Source: Hyphococcus sp.
Lineage (GTDB): Bacteria; Pseudomonadota; Alphaproteobacteria; Caulobacterales; Parvularculaceae
Assembly (NCBI GenBank): GCA_021776415.1
Contig: JAJFFY010000029.1
Location: forward strand, 1 to 53,840
Direction: 5' to 3'
Length of the DNA: 53,840 nucleotides
How positions within the stretch are numbered: the stretch's first letter is position 1; every line of letters begins with the position of its first letter. The notes beneath the pieces were generated by a model. The model was given only the letters and a program-made list of their open reading frames with translations, did no database searches and had not been told where the DNA came from. Both the position numbers and the translations under genes were made by a program. Below, in pieces: positions 9,888 through 17,220 of this stretch.

Positions 9888-10727
9888 TTATATGGCGTGG
9901 CGTCCGCCAAGCGCGCCCAGCGCGGACCCATCCAGGGGCTTGCGCACGGCTTCGGCGAATTTTTCATGATAGAGCGGGTGCTCGGTTTCCATCAAACGGT
10001 CCCACCAGGTGAAATAGAGCCCGTAGTTCCAGCCGGCTTGCGCATGATGCAAGTCGTGATGGGTCACGCTTGTCAGCCAGTCGAACACCGGCCGTCCCGA
10101 TCGCCAGCTCGGAAACAATTCATAGCCGCAATGGCCGATCGCATTGCGCAACATCATATGGACGAGAAATATGAGGATCGCGGGGCCTGACGAGGGGATG
10201 AGAAACAATCCGATTGGCAGATAGATCGCGTTGAGAACCGCCTCGCCGGTATTAAACGAATATGACGTCCACGGGCTTGGATTATGTGATTTGTGATGCA
10301 GACGATGAATATGCCGGAACAATCGCGGGTGATGGATCAGCCGGTGGGTCCAGTAAAACCACGCGTCGTGCAGGACGATCAATGCGGCGAGATTAAAGGC
10401 GAAATAGGCCCAGCCGCGTGCGCCAACCCCCGCATCAACCTCGATCACGCCGGTCTCGATCCCGCCGCCGACAAAAGTCGCTCCGATGAACGCAAAGATC
10501 GCCACGGTGCGCATGGACGCCCAGAACTCGCGGCGCATCTGCGCGCCGTCCGGGCTCTTCTCGCGGATCTTGCGGCCGGCAAGCGCTCGCGCGAGCAACA
10601 GATTAACGGCGAGATAAACGCCCCCCGCGCCAATGAGGTATCTCAACAAATCCGTCGGCAAGACGCCTATATAGGTACGGCCTATGAACGAGGCGACGTC
10701 GATGAGGGCGGTGAACGCGTATTCCAT
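9888..10727 (-). CDS. Sterol desaturase / fatty acid hydroxylase superfamily protein
   Basis: This 279-residue integral membrane protein has several hydrophobic helices and the three histidine clusters that bind the di-iron centre: HDAWFYWTHRLIHH, HRLHHKSHNP, and HHDLHHAQAGWNYG. These enzymes hydroxylate or desaturate lipids such as fatty acids, sterols or carotenoids; the substrate cannot be told here. AAGGAG precedes the ATG by nine bases. The gene runs in the same direction as the PQQ dehydrogenase, with about 40 bp between them, and could share a transcript. Confidence 0.87.
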   Translation of the reverse strand: MEYAFTALIDVASFIGRTYIGVLPTDLLRYLIGAGGVYLAVNLLLARALAGRKIREKSPDGAQMRREFWASMRTVAIFAFIGATFVGGGIETGVIEVDAGVGARGWAYFAFNLAALIVLHDAWFYWTHRLIHHPRLFRHIHRLHHKSHNPSPWTSYSFNTGEAVLNAIYLPIGLFLIPSSGPAILIFLVHMMLRNAIGHCGYELFPSWRSGRPVFDWLTSVTHHDLHHAQAGWNYGLYFTWWDRLMETEHPLYHEKFAEAVRKPLDGSALGALGGRHAI

Positions 10728-10844
10728 TGGGCTGGGCTCCTTTGCTTAGCCAATGGAGATGAACAGCCTTGCCCGCCAAAAATCTCCGCAAACTCGAAAG
10801 ACTCTGCGCGTTTTCGAATATGACGAAAGATTTTCAAAAGCGGT

Positions 10845-10884
10845 TAGCGCATCAGGCAATTCCTGTTAATTGCCTGATGCGCTA
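10845..10884. repeat. 17-bp perfect hairpin
   Basis: TAGCGCATCAGGCAATT is repeated as its exact reverse complement after a 6-base loop (CCTGTT). It lies between the convergent-free ends of the AraC regulator and the promoter side of the hydroxylase gene. There is no T tract, so it may be a mobile palindrome rather than a terminator. Confidence 0.85.
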
Positions 10885-10940
10885 GATTCGGTATTGCGCG
10901 CCTTCGCGCTAGATTCTGGATTGCGCGCCTTCGCGCGCGA

Positions 10941-10984
10941 GCCGCGAAGGCGGCCGAGTCATATTTAGCGCGCCTTCGCGCGCG
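10941..10984 (+). repeat. Double-palindrome element, copy 1
   Basis: A first palindrome (GCCGCGAAGGCGGC, slightly degenerate) and a second (GCGCGCCTTCGCGCGC) are joined by a short AT-richer spacer. Two further half-copies of GCGCGCCTTCGCGC lie just upstream at about 10896-10940. The same two-part unit recurs at 25111, 25654, 40669 and 52425. It abuts the end of the AraC-regulator gene. Confidence 0.8.
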
Positions 10985-10986
10985 GG

Positions 10987-12045
10987 CTAGGCAAGCATGT
11001 CTTTACGAAATTCCGTCGGGGTTTTGCCGGTGGCGTCTTTGAAGGCGCGGTTGAACGGCGCGATCGAGCCATAGCCAAGATCAAGCGCGATCTGCAGCAC
11101 TTGTTTGCGGGCATTGGCCGGGTCGCCGAGCAGGAGTTTGGCGTCGTCAATCCGGCGCGCATTGAGGAAAGCCGAGAAGTTTCTAAACCCGAGGCCGCCA
11201 TTGATCAGTTTTCTGAGCTGGTGCTCGGGAATGCCAACTTTTTCAGCAAGCCCTGCGACGGTTAGACCTTCCTGCCGGTAGATCCCCTCCGCCATCAGCA
11301 TTTCCAGCCGGTCATAAGCCGGTCGGTCTGCGGCGCTGATCGCCGAGGCGGCGCTGGCCGCACCAACCCCGAGCAGCGCCGACGGCTTGGCTTCGGCAAA
11401 CAAGGCCTCGCGCGATGTCAGAATCCACGCGCCAAAAACCATATTCATCGTGAAGATCGTCGCTGCGTGAAAAATATGCAGCAGACGGGGGATGGAATAG
11501 AGGCTCGAAATTATATCCGCAGCCGCAATGCCAAGCCCGAACACGGCAATAATAACCGCGATCACAAAGCGAAACCGTCGGCGCGGATCGACCAGATCGT
11601 CGCCCGCATTGACGACGGCAATGCGAAACACATCGGCGAACAGAACCGCGTTAATACCAAGATGAATATATAGCAGCGTTGAAGAGACAAGACCGTCTGG
11701 GGTTATTTCCGTTCCGACATGCAAAACCGGCAATAGGAAGAGCGGTGCAATCCGCCACCACCGCCAGCGGAAATTGTCATCAAACAACGCCGCCGCGAAC
11801 CACCAAAAGAACACTGTCGCCACGATCGCGAAAAACGTTCCGACAACCAACAAAGGGCCAAACATCGGCTCCAGCGCAACACCCGTGGTCAACACATAAA
11901 CGCCCACTGAAAACGTAAACAAAGCGCCAAGCCGTTTTACGCGCGCACGCACTTCACCGCTGATGAGCACCAGCGCCAGCAAAAAGGAGATGCCGGCGGC
12001 CGCGCCGCGCAATGCTGTTTCGAGAATGTCGCCTTGATCAAACAT
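10987..12045 (-). CDS. Membrane-anchored AraC-family transcriptional regulator
   Basis: This 352-residue protein has about seven predicted membrane helices in its first 220 residues (for example GISFLLALVLISGEV, LLVVGTFFAIVATVFFWWFAAALF, FVIAVIIAVFGLGIAAADII). It ends in an AraC/XylS DNA-binding domain: LTVAGLAEKVGIPEHQLRKLINGGLGFRNFSAFLN and VLQIALDLGYGSIAPFNRAFKDATGKTPTEFRK. Such 7TM-AraC fusions presumably sense a signal in or across the membrane, but ligands are mostly unknown. It is divergent from the ArsR regulator at 12155. Neighbouring targets could be the hydroxylase or the ArsR cluster. Confidence 0.85.
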   Translation of the reverse strand: MFDQGDILETALRGAAAGISFLLALVLISGEVRARVKRLGALFTFSVGVYVLTTGVALEPMFGPLLVVGTFFAIVATVFFWWFAAALFDDNFRWRWWRIAPLFLLPVLHVGTEITPDGLVSSTLLYIHLGINAVLFADVFRIAVVNAGDDLVDPRRRFRFVIAVIIAVFGLGIAAADIISSLYSIPRLLHIFHAATIFTMNMVFGAWILTSREALFAEAKPSALLGVGAASAASAISAADRPAYDRLEMLMAEGIYRQEGLTVAGLAEKVGIPEHQLRKLINGGLGFRNFSAFLNARRIDDAKLLLGDPANARKQVLQIALDLGYGSIAPFNRAFKDATGKTPTEFRKDMLA

Positions 12046-12136
12046 GAGCGCGGACGCTGCTGCGCGCCTTGCCGTCTGTCAACGCCCAGCGTGGTAATCC
12101 CCCCATATTGCCGACAGTTGACAGCTATAAAATATT

Positions 12137-12156
12137 ATGTAACCAACTAGTTACAT
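12137..12156. promoter_or_regulatory. Inverted repeat, probable ArsR-family operator
   Basis: ATGTAAC (12137-12143) and GTTACAT (12150-12156) form a perfect dyad with a 6-base spacer. It sits in the divergent region between the AraC and ArsR genes, and it overlaps the first ATG of the ArsR gene (12155). The position suits autorepression. Confidence 0.6.
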
Positions 12157-12541
12157 GTTAGAAACCAAAGATATGGACGCCGTATTTCAGGCGCTCGCCC
12201 ACAAAAGCCGCAGACGCATGCTCGACATCGTCAAGGATCAGCCCGGCATCGGCGTTGGCGCCCTCGCGTCAGAGTTCGACGTCAGCCGCATCGCGGTGAT
12301 GAAACATCTTCGTGTTCTGGAAGACGCCGACCTCATCGTTTCGCAAAAGGACGGGCGCGCGCGCAAACTCTATTTCAACGCCGCGCCGATCCGTATGATC
12401 CATGACCGCTGGACAACCGATTACAGCGCTTACTGGGCGGGTGAGCTGACGCGGATCAAATATCTCGCCGAAGTGCGTGAGGCAGACACGCAGACCGCAA
12501 CCAGAACCACCAAAGCGGGGAAAGCAAAAAATGACCGATAA
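12155..12541 (+). CDS. ArsR-family HTH transcriptional regulator
   Basis: This 128-residue winged-helix repressor begins MDAVFQALAHKSRRRMLDIVKDQPGIGVGALASEFDVSRIAVMKHLRVLEDADLI, the usual ArsR/YczG-like pattern. No metal-binding Cys motif is visible, so it is not an obvious metal sensor. The first ATG (12155) has no ribosome-binding site and overlaps a dyad; ATG 12173 is an alternative. Its end overlaps the SRPBCC gene by 11 bases. Pairing of an ArsR repressor with an SRPBCC/AHSA1 protein is common. Confidence 0.9.
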   Translation: MLETKDMDAVFQALAHKSRRRMLDIVKDQPGIGVGALASEFDVSRIAVMKHLRVLEDADLIVSQKDGRARKLYFNAAPIRMIHDRWTTDYSAYWAGELTRIKYLAEVREADTQTATRTTKAGKAKNDR

Positions 12542-13058
12542 AAAATATCTAGAAAAACAGATCTATCGTGTGCAGATCAATGCGCCGATTGAAACGGTAT
12601 GGTCGGAGCTTGTGAAGACGACGGCGCCCCGCCCGTTTTTCTGGGACGGCAGTTGGGACACGCCCGACTTTGCACCCGGAAATTCTTATCGCATGCTCGC
12701 CAATGGCGGCAAATCCGTCGCCGTTATTGGTAAAATCCTCGAGATGGAACCGCCCAACAGACTTGTCACCAGCTTTCGGTTAACGAACCTGCCCGACCCG
12801 GCTTCCACCGTCACCTATACGCTGACAGAAAAAGACGGCGGCACGGAATTTTGTTTGGTTACAGAAAATATTGTCGCCGGCTCGAAGAGCGAAAACTCCA
12901 TGGATCAGGGCGCGAAGTTCATCGTCGAAAATTTCAAGGCTTATATGGAGACCGGCAAGGTTACTTTCGGGGCGCGCATGATGCTGGCGATGTTTTCGCT
13001 GATGGCGCCAATGACGCCGAAGTCTATGAGCGCGGAAAAATGGCCACTAGACCAATAA
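12531..13058 (+). CDS. SRPBCC/AHSA1-domain protein
   Basis: This 175-residue protein has the START-like helix-grip fold that encloses hydrophobic ligands. It opens with IYRVQINAPIETVWSELVKT and contains FAPGNSYRMLANGG and the beta segments RLVTSFRL and STVTYTLTEKDGGTEF. The C-terminal KAYMETGKVTFGARMMLAMFS is longer and more hydrophobic than usual. The ligand is unknown. The ATG at 12531 lies inside the end of the ArsR gene, so the two are translationally coupled. Confidence 0.85.
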   Translation: MTDKKYLEKQIYRVQINAPIETVWSELVKTTAPRPFFWDGSWDTPDFAPGNSYRMLANGGKSVAVIGKILEMEPPNRLVTSFRLTNLPDPASTVTYTLTEKDGGTEFCLVTENIVAGSKSENSMDQGAKFIVENFKAYMETGKVTFGARMMLAMFSLMAPMTPKSMSAEKWPLDQ

Positions 13059-13070
13059 GAGGAGAAAACT

Positions 13071-13559
13071 ATGTACTATTCCAAAGCACCATTTTTAGCG
13101 TTGCTCTTTGTCGTAGCTTTATCGGCATGCGCCTCAAGTCATACCAACAAAGCCATCCAGAAAACAAATAGTGGTTATGATGAACAACTTGCCGAACAAT
13201 TGGGCGTTGATGAATATGGTATGCGGTCATATGTATTTGTTGTCCTTAATACCGGTCCTGCTGTCATAACCGATGAGAACCGCCGCAAAGAAATATTTGC
13301 AGGCCATTTTTCCAATATGGGAAGACTGGCAACAGATGGAAAACTGGTCCTTGCCGGCCCTTTCATTGAGGGAGGCAAAAAAAGGGGCCTTTACATATTT
13401 AATGTAGCAACCATTGAACAAGCAAAAGCACTGGTCGATACAGACCCCGCAGTCGCAGCCGGTATTTTCACTGCCGAATATACAAAATTTTATGGTTCTG
13501 CAGCGTTATTGGAACTCAACAAGATACATAAGACAATTCAAAAAACTCAAATTGGTTGA
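13071..13559 (+). CDS. YCII-domain lipoprotein
   Basis: This 162-residue protein carries a lipoprotein signal, FLALLFVVALSACASS, with the lipobox ending at Cys. The mature part (YVFVVLNTGPA, AGHFSNMGRLATDGKLVLAGPFIEGGKKRGLYIFNV, ALVDTDPAVAAGIFTAEYTKFYG) matches the YCII dimeric alpha-beta fold, usually a small cytoplasmic enzyme-like domain. An exported version is unusual. AGAGGAG precedes the start. Base composition is clearly AT-richer than the flanking genes, which suggests later acquisition. Confidence 0.8.
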   Translation: MYYSKAPFLALLFVVALSACASSHTNKAIQKTNSGYDEQLAEQLGVDEYGMRSYVFVVLNTGPAVITDENRRKEIFAGHFSNMGRLATDGKLVLAGPFIEGGKKRGLYIFNVATIEQAKALVDTDPAVAAGIFTAEYTKFYGSAALLELNKIHKTIQKTQIG

Positions 13560-13579
13560 AGCACTAAAGGGGAATTCTA

Positions 13580-14146
13580 ATGGCGCAATCACCCGACGAG
13601 ATGGCCAATGCAATGATCGCCAATATGAAGGAAAAGACCGGCAAGACACTGGCCCAGTGGATTACAATTGCGAAAAAAACAGGCGAGGAAAAGCATGGGC
13701 TTATCGTCAAGCACCTGAAAAGCGAGCACGCTATGACGCATGGCTTCGCCAATCTTGTTGCTCACAAGACTTTGAAAAGCGACGCCGGTAGCGCTGGCGG
13801 CGATGACGCGCTGGTCGCGGCGCAATATGCCGGACCCAAAGCCGACCTCAAGCCGGTCTATGACGCGCTCATCAAGGCGGCGACCGCGCTGGGCAAAGAT
13901 GTCGAAGTTGCGCCGAAAAAAACGTATGTCAGCCTGCGGCGCAATAAACAGTTCGCGCTTATTCAGCCGTCAACGAAGACGCGCGTTGATCTTGGGCTCA
14001 ACATTAAAGACGCGCCGGCCAAAGGCCGTCTTGAAAAATCTGGAAGCTTTAACGCCATGGTTTCCCATCGCGTGCGGCTGGAAAAACCAGGCGATATCGA
14101 CAAGGACGTCAAGGCGTGGCTGAAGAAAGCCTATTCGCAGGCCTAG
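13580..14146 (+). CDS. DUF4287 and DUF5655 domain protein
   Basis: The 188-residue protein has an N-terminal DUF4287 segment (MANAMIANMKEKTGKTLAQWITIAKKTG, then HGLIVKHLKSEHAMTHGFANLVAHKTL). A DUF5655 domain follows (KPVYDALIKAATALGKDVEVAPKKTYVSLRRNKQFALIQPSTKTRVDLGLNIKD). Both domains are common in soluble stress- or DNA-associated proteins of unknown activity. AAGGGGA precedes the ATG. The C-terminal EKPGDIDKDVKAWLKKAYSQA is typical of DUF5655. Confidence 0.85.
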   Translation: MAQSPDEMANAMIANMKEKTGKTLAQWITIAKKTGEEKHGLIVKHLKSEHAMTHGFANLVAHKTLKSDAGSAGGDDALVAAQYAGPKADLKPVYDALIKAATALGKDVEVAPKKTYVSLRRNKQFALIQPSTKTRVDLGLNIKDAPAKGRLEKSGSFNAMVSHRVRLEKPGDIDKDVKAWLKKAYSQA

Positions 14147-14154
14147 AACATCAA

Positions 14155-14194
14155 GCGAAAAGTGTGCAACGGTTTTCGCGTCGCGCGATGCGAC
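14155..14194 (+). repeat. 40-bp dispersed repeat, copy 1
   Basis: This 40-base segment, starting GCGAAAAGTGTGCAACGG and ending GCGCGATGCGAC, is identical to 53303-53342. It contains a GCGAAAA ... TTTTCGC dyad. It lies directly after the DUF4287 gene. Confidence 0.85.
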
Positions 14195-14231
14195 CACTAA
14201 AAGACTATATCTACCATCCAGGGAGAGACAA

Positions 14232-14669
14232 ATGTCCGAGACCGCAACAAAGCCAATACCAACCTGGTTCTGGTTCGCCGCCGGCGGCGCGTTGATCTGG
14301 AATCTCATTGGCGCGTTGAGCTATATCGCCAGCGTGACGATGAGCGTTGAGACGGTCGCGCAACTCACCGAGGCCGAACGCCAATTGCGCGACGCAACGC
14401 CCGCCTTCGTCACCGGCGCCTACGCCGTCGCGGTCTTTGCGGGAACCTTCGGCGCGGCGTTCCTCCTGTTGCGCAAGAGCTGGGCGGTGCATGCTTTCAG
14501 CATTTCCCTCATCGCCCTGCTGGTGCAGTTCGGTTATCTATTCCTTGCCATGAACATTATCGCGACGGCCGGCGGCGCCACGACGATTTTTCCCGCCTTT
14601 ATTATTCTCATTGGGCTTTTATTGCTGCGGTTTTCGCTTTCAGCGCAGCGAAACGGTTGGTTGAAATAA
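14232..14669 (+). CDS. Four-TM membrane protein of unknown function
   Basis: This 145-residue protein has four hydrophobic helices: IPTWFWFAAGGALIWNLIGAL, VTGAYAVAVFAGTFGAAFLLL, HAFSISLIALLVQFGYLFLA, and TTIFPAFIILIGLLLLRFSL. It has no residues suggesting catalysis. A GGGAGAG site lies before the ATG. Its position at the end of the ArsR series, in the same direction, suggests but does not prove co-regulation. Confidence 0.7.
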   Translation: MSETATKPIPTWFWFAAGGALIWNLIGALSYIASVTMSVETVAQLTEAERQLRDATPAFVTGAYAVAVFAGTFGAAFLLLRKSWAVHAFSISLIALLVQFGYLFLAMNIIATAGGATTIFPAFIILIGLLLLRFSLSAQRNGWLK

Positions 14670-14993
14670 CAGCGCGGGAACTGGCCGCCAGCTAGTGATC
14701 ATTTTTGTGTCAGTATAATTATTAAGCTGCTGACGCAGGCGATATTCCTGGCTTTAGCTCTGCGCAAGATTTGATCCCCACGCCACAGCACTCATCAGAA
14801 TTGAACCAATACGGGCATCCGGCAATGGGTCGCCCGATGACAAATTACGACGCCAGCGCTTTTCGAGACCCGACTTGGCGGGGCAAGTGCGATAAATTGT
14901 CCTTTTGCTCCCGACGCCGGATTCATCGCTTGGCATTTTGGCAAGATGCTCTAATAAGTGAGTAAGTACTAGCTTACTTATTAGGAGGCAGAA
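14670..14993. other. Intergenic region before the porin gene (324 bp)
   Basis: I see no convincing gene. The short frames on both strands across 14754-14965 lack a ribosome-binding site and a recognisable domain. The last 40 bases hold the probable operator described separately. Confidence 0.5.
14951..14984. promoter_or_regulatory. Overlapping inverted repeats, probable TetR operator
   Basis: CTAATAAGT (14951-14959) pairs with ACTTATTAG (14976-14984). Inside it, GTAAG (14962-14966) pairs with CTTAC (14973-14977). The site ends just upstream of the AGGAGG of the porin gene. A TetR-family gene follows the porin, which makes it the natural ligand-controlled repressor of this site. Confidence 0.6.
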
Positions 14994-16502
14994 GTGCCAA
15001 AATCACTATTTGTCGGGGCCATAAGCGTTATAGCGCTGACAATCGCTTCAACGGCCCACGGCCAAGAGCAGCAGAGCGATAGCGTTGAGGATTTCACGAA
15101 AATTCTGGAAAGAATTGAACTTCTTGAAGCTGAAAATCAGGCCTATAAGGCGCGCCTGCTGGAAGTTGAACAGGAGCTCGCAGTCCCAGTGGTTGTGCAA
15201 ACAAGCACAGCTACAGACGCGCGGCCAACGTCCGCGAGCGCTGACACATCTTCAGACAGCAATACCGGCGTTATTCGATTCAATCACGATTATGCCTATG
15301 GCATGCTCGATCCGACCACCAACATCAATAGTAAGCAACTCTATCTACTGGAGCAAAAACAGGACGGGAATCTCGACAGCGACGCCTTATATATCGGCGG
15401 CGCCGTCACCGCGATTGCCGATTACTGGGATAGCAATCGGGACAGTAAATTTGGCTATTTGATGCGCCACCCCACCAGCAACAATCAAATTGGCGACAAG
15501 GTATCTGAAGCTGTGATTCACTCCGTACAAACCAATTTTACTGCAAATATTGGCGATTGGGTGAGCGTCTATGGCGAATTTTTGTATGATCCTGAACAAA
15601 GCTTTGGGGCGGGCACCATCACTGACTTGAATCGCAACCAGATCCAGTTGCGTAAAGGTTACGTGCTCTTCGGCAATTTGGATGAAACACCAATTTACGC
15701 CGCCATTGGCAAAATGAGCACGCCATTTGGATTGACCGATACAGTCAATCCGTTCTCGGCCTCGTCCAATTGGCATGCGTTTGGCGGCATCGCCAATGGC
15801 GTGATGGTTGGTTACAAGAAGAACGGGCTGCACATCCGCGCTGAAGCCGTACAAGGCGGCGCGCAATTCCGGGCGGCTAATACGCCGGTTGGCGACACCA
15901 ACGTTCCAAGCAAGCTAAATAATTATGTGCTTGACGCCAATTACACGTTTGATCTTGGCGGTGAAGCAAACGACTTTATGCTCGGCGGCTCCTACGAGCG
16001 CGGCAGCGCCTATTGCCAATCTTTCCCCGTGATACATTTTGAAGCCTGCGAAGAAGCAAATCCGGCCTGGGCTGCCTATGGTCGATTGCGCCTGGGTAAT
16101 CTCACTTTGCAGAGCGAATATAACGAGACCGTCGATGTCTGGCACTGAACATTCAACCCAACACCGCCATTAGACATATATCCCGCAAGCAAGGTCTCCA
16201 GTTTCTCATTAGGCGGGAAATATTCAACCCGGATCATGGACAAACGCACCGACCTCTCTCTCGATTACAGCACATTTACCGCTGGGCCCGATGGCGCTCC
16301 CTGGGAGCGGCAAAACCAGTGGGTTCTCGGTTCCGCTTTCTTCTTGAGCGATACTGTCAAACTGTTCGGTGAAGGCGTATTGGTCGAAGGGTATACGCCA
16401 TTGAACTTTATTAGCGGCGGCAACCTCCTCCCCGGCGAGACTCATAGCGAGAGCGACGCCGAAAGTGTTGGCGCTATTTTGGGCGTGAACGTTGCTTTCT
16501 AA
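14994..16502 (+). pseudogene. Outer-membrane beta-barrel (porin-like) gene with an in-frame TGA
   Basis: Start is GTG 14994 after AGGAGG. Residues 1-23 are a signal peptide (cleavage near AHG-QE). A coiled-coil stretch follows (ILERIELLEAENQAYKARLLEVEQEL), then a beta-barrel rich in alternating and aromatic residues (LYIGGAVTAIADYWD, PIYAAIGKMSTPFGLTDTVNPFS). A TGA at 16146-16148 stops the frame after VDVWH. The same frame then continues open to 16502 and encodes the rest of the barrel, ending in AILGVNVAF with the terminal Phe typical of outer-membrane proteins. Full length would be about 502 residues. The nearest families appear to be DUF3573 or LbtU-like porins, with low confidence. Confidence 0.75.
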
Positions 16503-16505
16503 AAT

Positions 16506-17159
16506 ATGTCTTATCGCATAAGCTCCGTGCCAGCAGCCCGATTCCCCCGCATGGCACGGACATCTCGTATAATGGGTAAACCACACAACACGCGAAAGCA
16601 GGAAATCATCGCAGCGGCGATGCAGCTGGCCGCGCATAAGGGCGTTAGCCATGTTTCCGCGCAAGCGATTGCAGATCGTGTGGGCATTGCTCAACCTACT
16701 GTGTTTCGTCACTTCAAGAACCGTGATTCGATATTTGCCGCCGCCATTGAGAAAATCGGGCAAGATCTGTTTCAGGCAATAGGTCGCCATTTCACAGATG
16801 ATGGCCCTCCCGATGAACGACTGCGGCAGGTGATCGATGCGCAGTTGCACTTTATCAGTCGCAACAAAGGCCTACCGCGGTTGCTGTTTTCAGATCGTCT
16901 GCACAATGAATCTGTGGCGCTGAAGGCCGCTACTCAATTGATCATGACCAGCTACAACAATCATATCGCCGACTTGATCCGAGAAGGTCAGAGCAGCGGT
17001 TGTTTTCGCAAAAGCATTGACGCAGCTGAAACAGCGCGTCTTGTGTCTTCCCTTATTCAAGGCCTCATCATGCGCTGGTCAATTTTTGATTTTGATTTCG
17101 CCTTGCAAAAGGAGGCCGGACCCCTCTGGAATTTTTTACACGCCGCCATCAAAGCGTGA
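16506..17159 (+). CDS. TetR-family transcriptional regulator
   Basis: The TetR HTH reads TRKQEIIAAAMQLAAHKGVSHVSAQAIADRVGIAQPTVFRHFKNRDSIFAAAIEKI. An all-helical ligand domain of about 140 residues follows, ending FLHAAIKA. The frame opens four bases after the porin stop, but ATG 16572 (MGKPHNTRKQEI) fits the family N-terminus better; neither has a strong ribosome site. Its tight linkage to the porin gene and the dyad upstream of that gene suggest it represses the porin and itself. Confidence 0.88.
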   Translation: MSYRISSVPAARFPRMARTSRIMGKPHNTRKQEIIAAAMQLAAHKGVSHVSAQAIADRVGIAQPTVFRHFKNRDSIFAAAIEKIGQDLFQAIGRHFTDDGPPDERLRQVIDAQLHFISRNKGLPRLLFSDRLHNESVALKAATQLIMTSYNNHIADLIREGQSSGCFRKSIDAAETARLVSSLIQGLIMRWSIFDFDFALQKEAGPLWNFLHAAIKA

Positions 17160-17220
17160 TCTTCTGCTGATGGCGGCCGCTCCGCGAAATTGTTATTCAA
17201 TTGTGTGGCTAAATACTATT

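Noticed and set aside
14754..14965. Small ORFs on both strands before the porin gene
   Set aside because: No ribosome-binding site and no domain; I could not confirm an impression of a transposase remnant.
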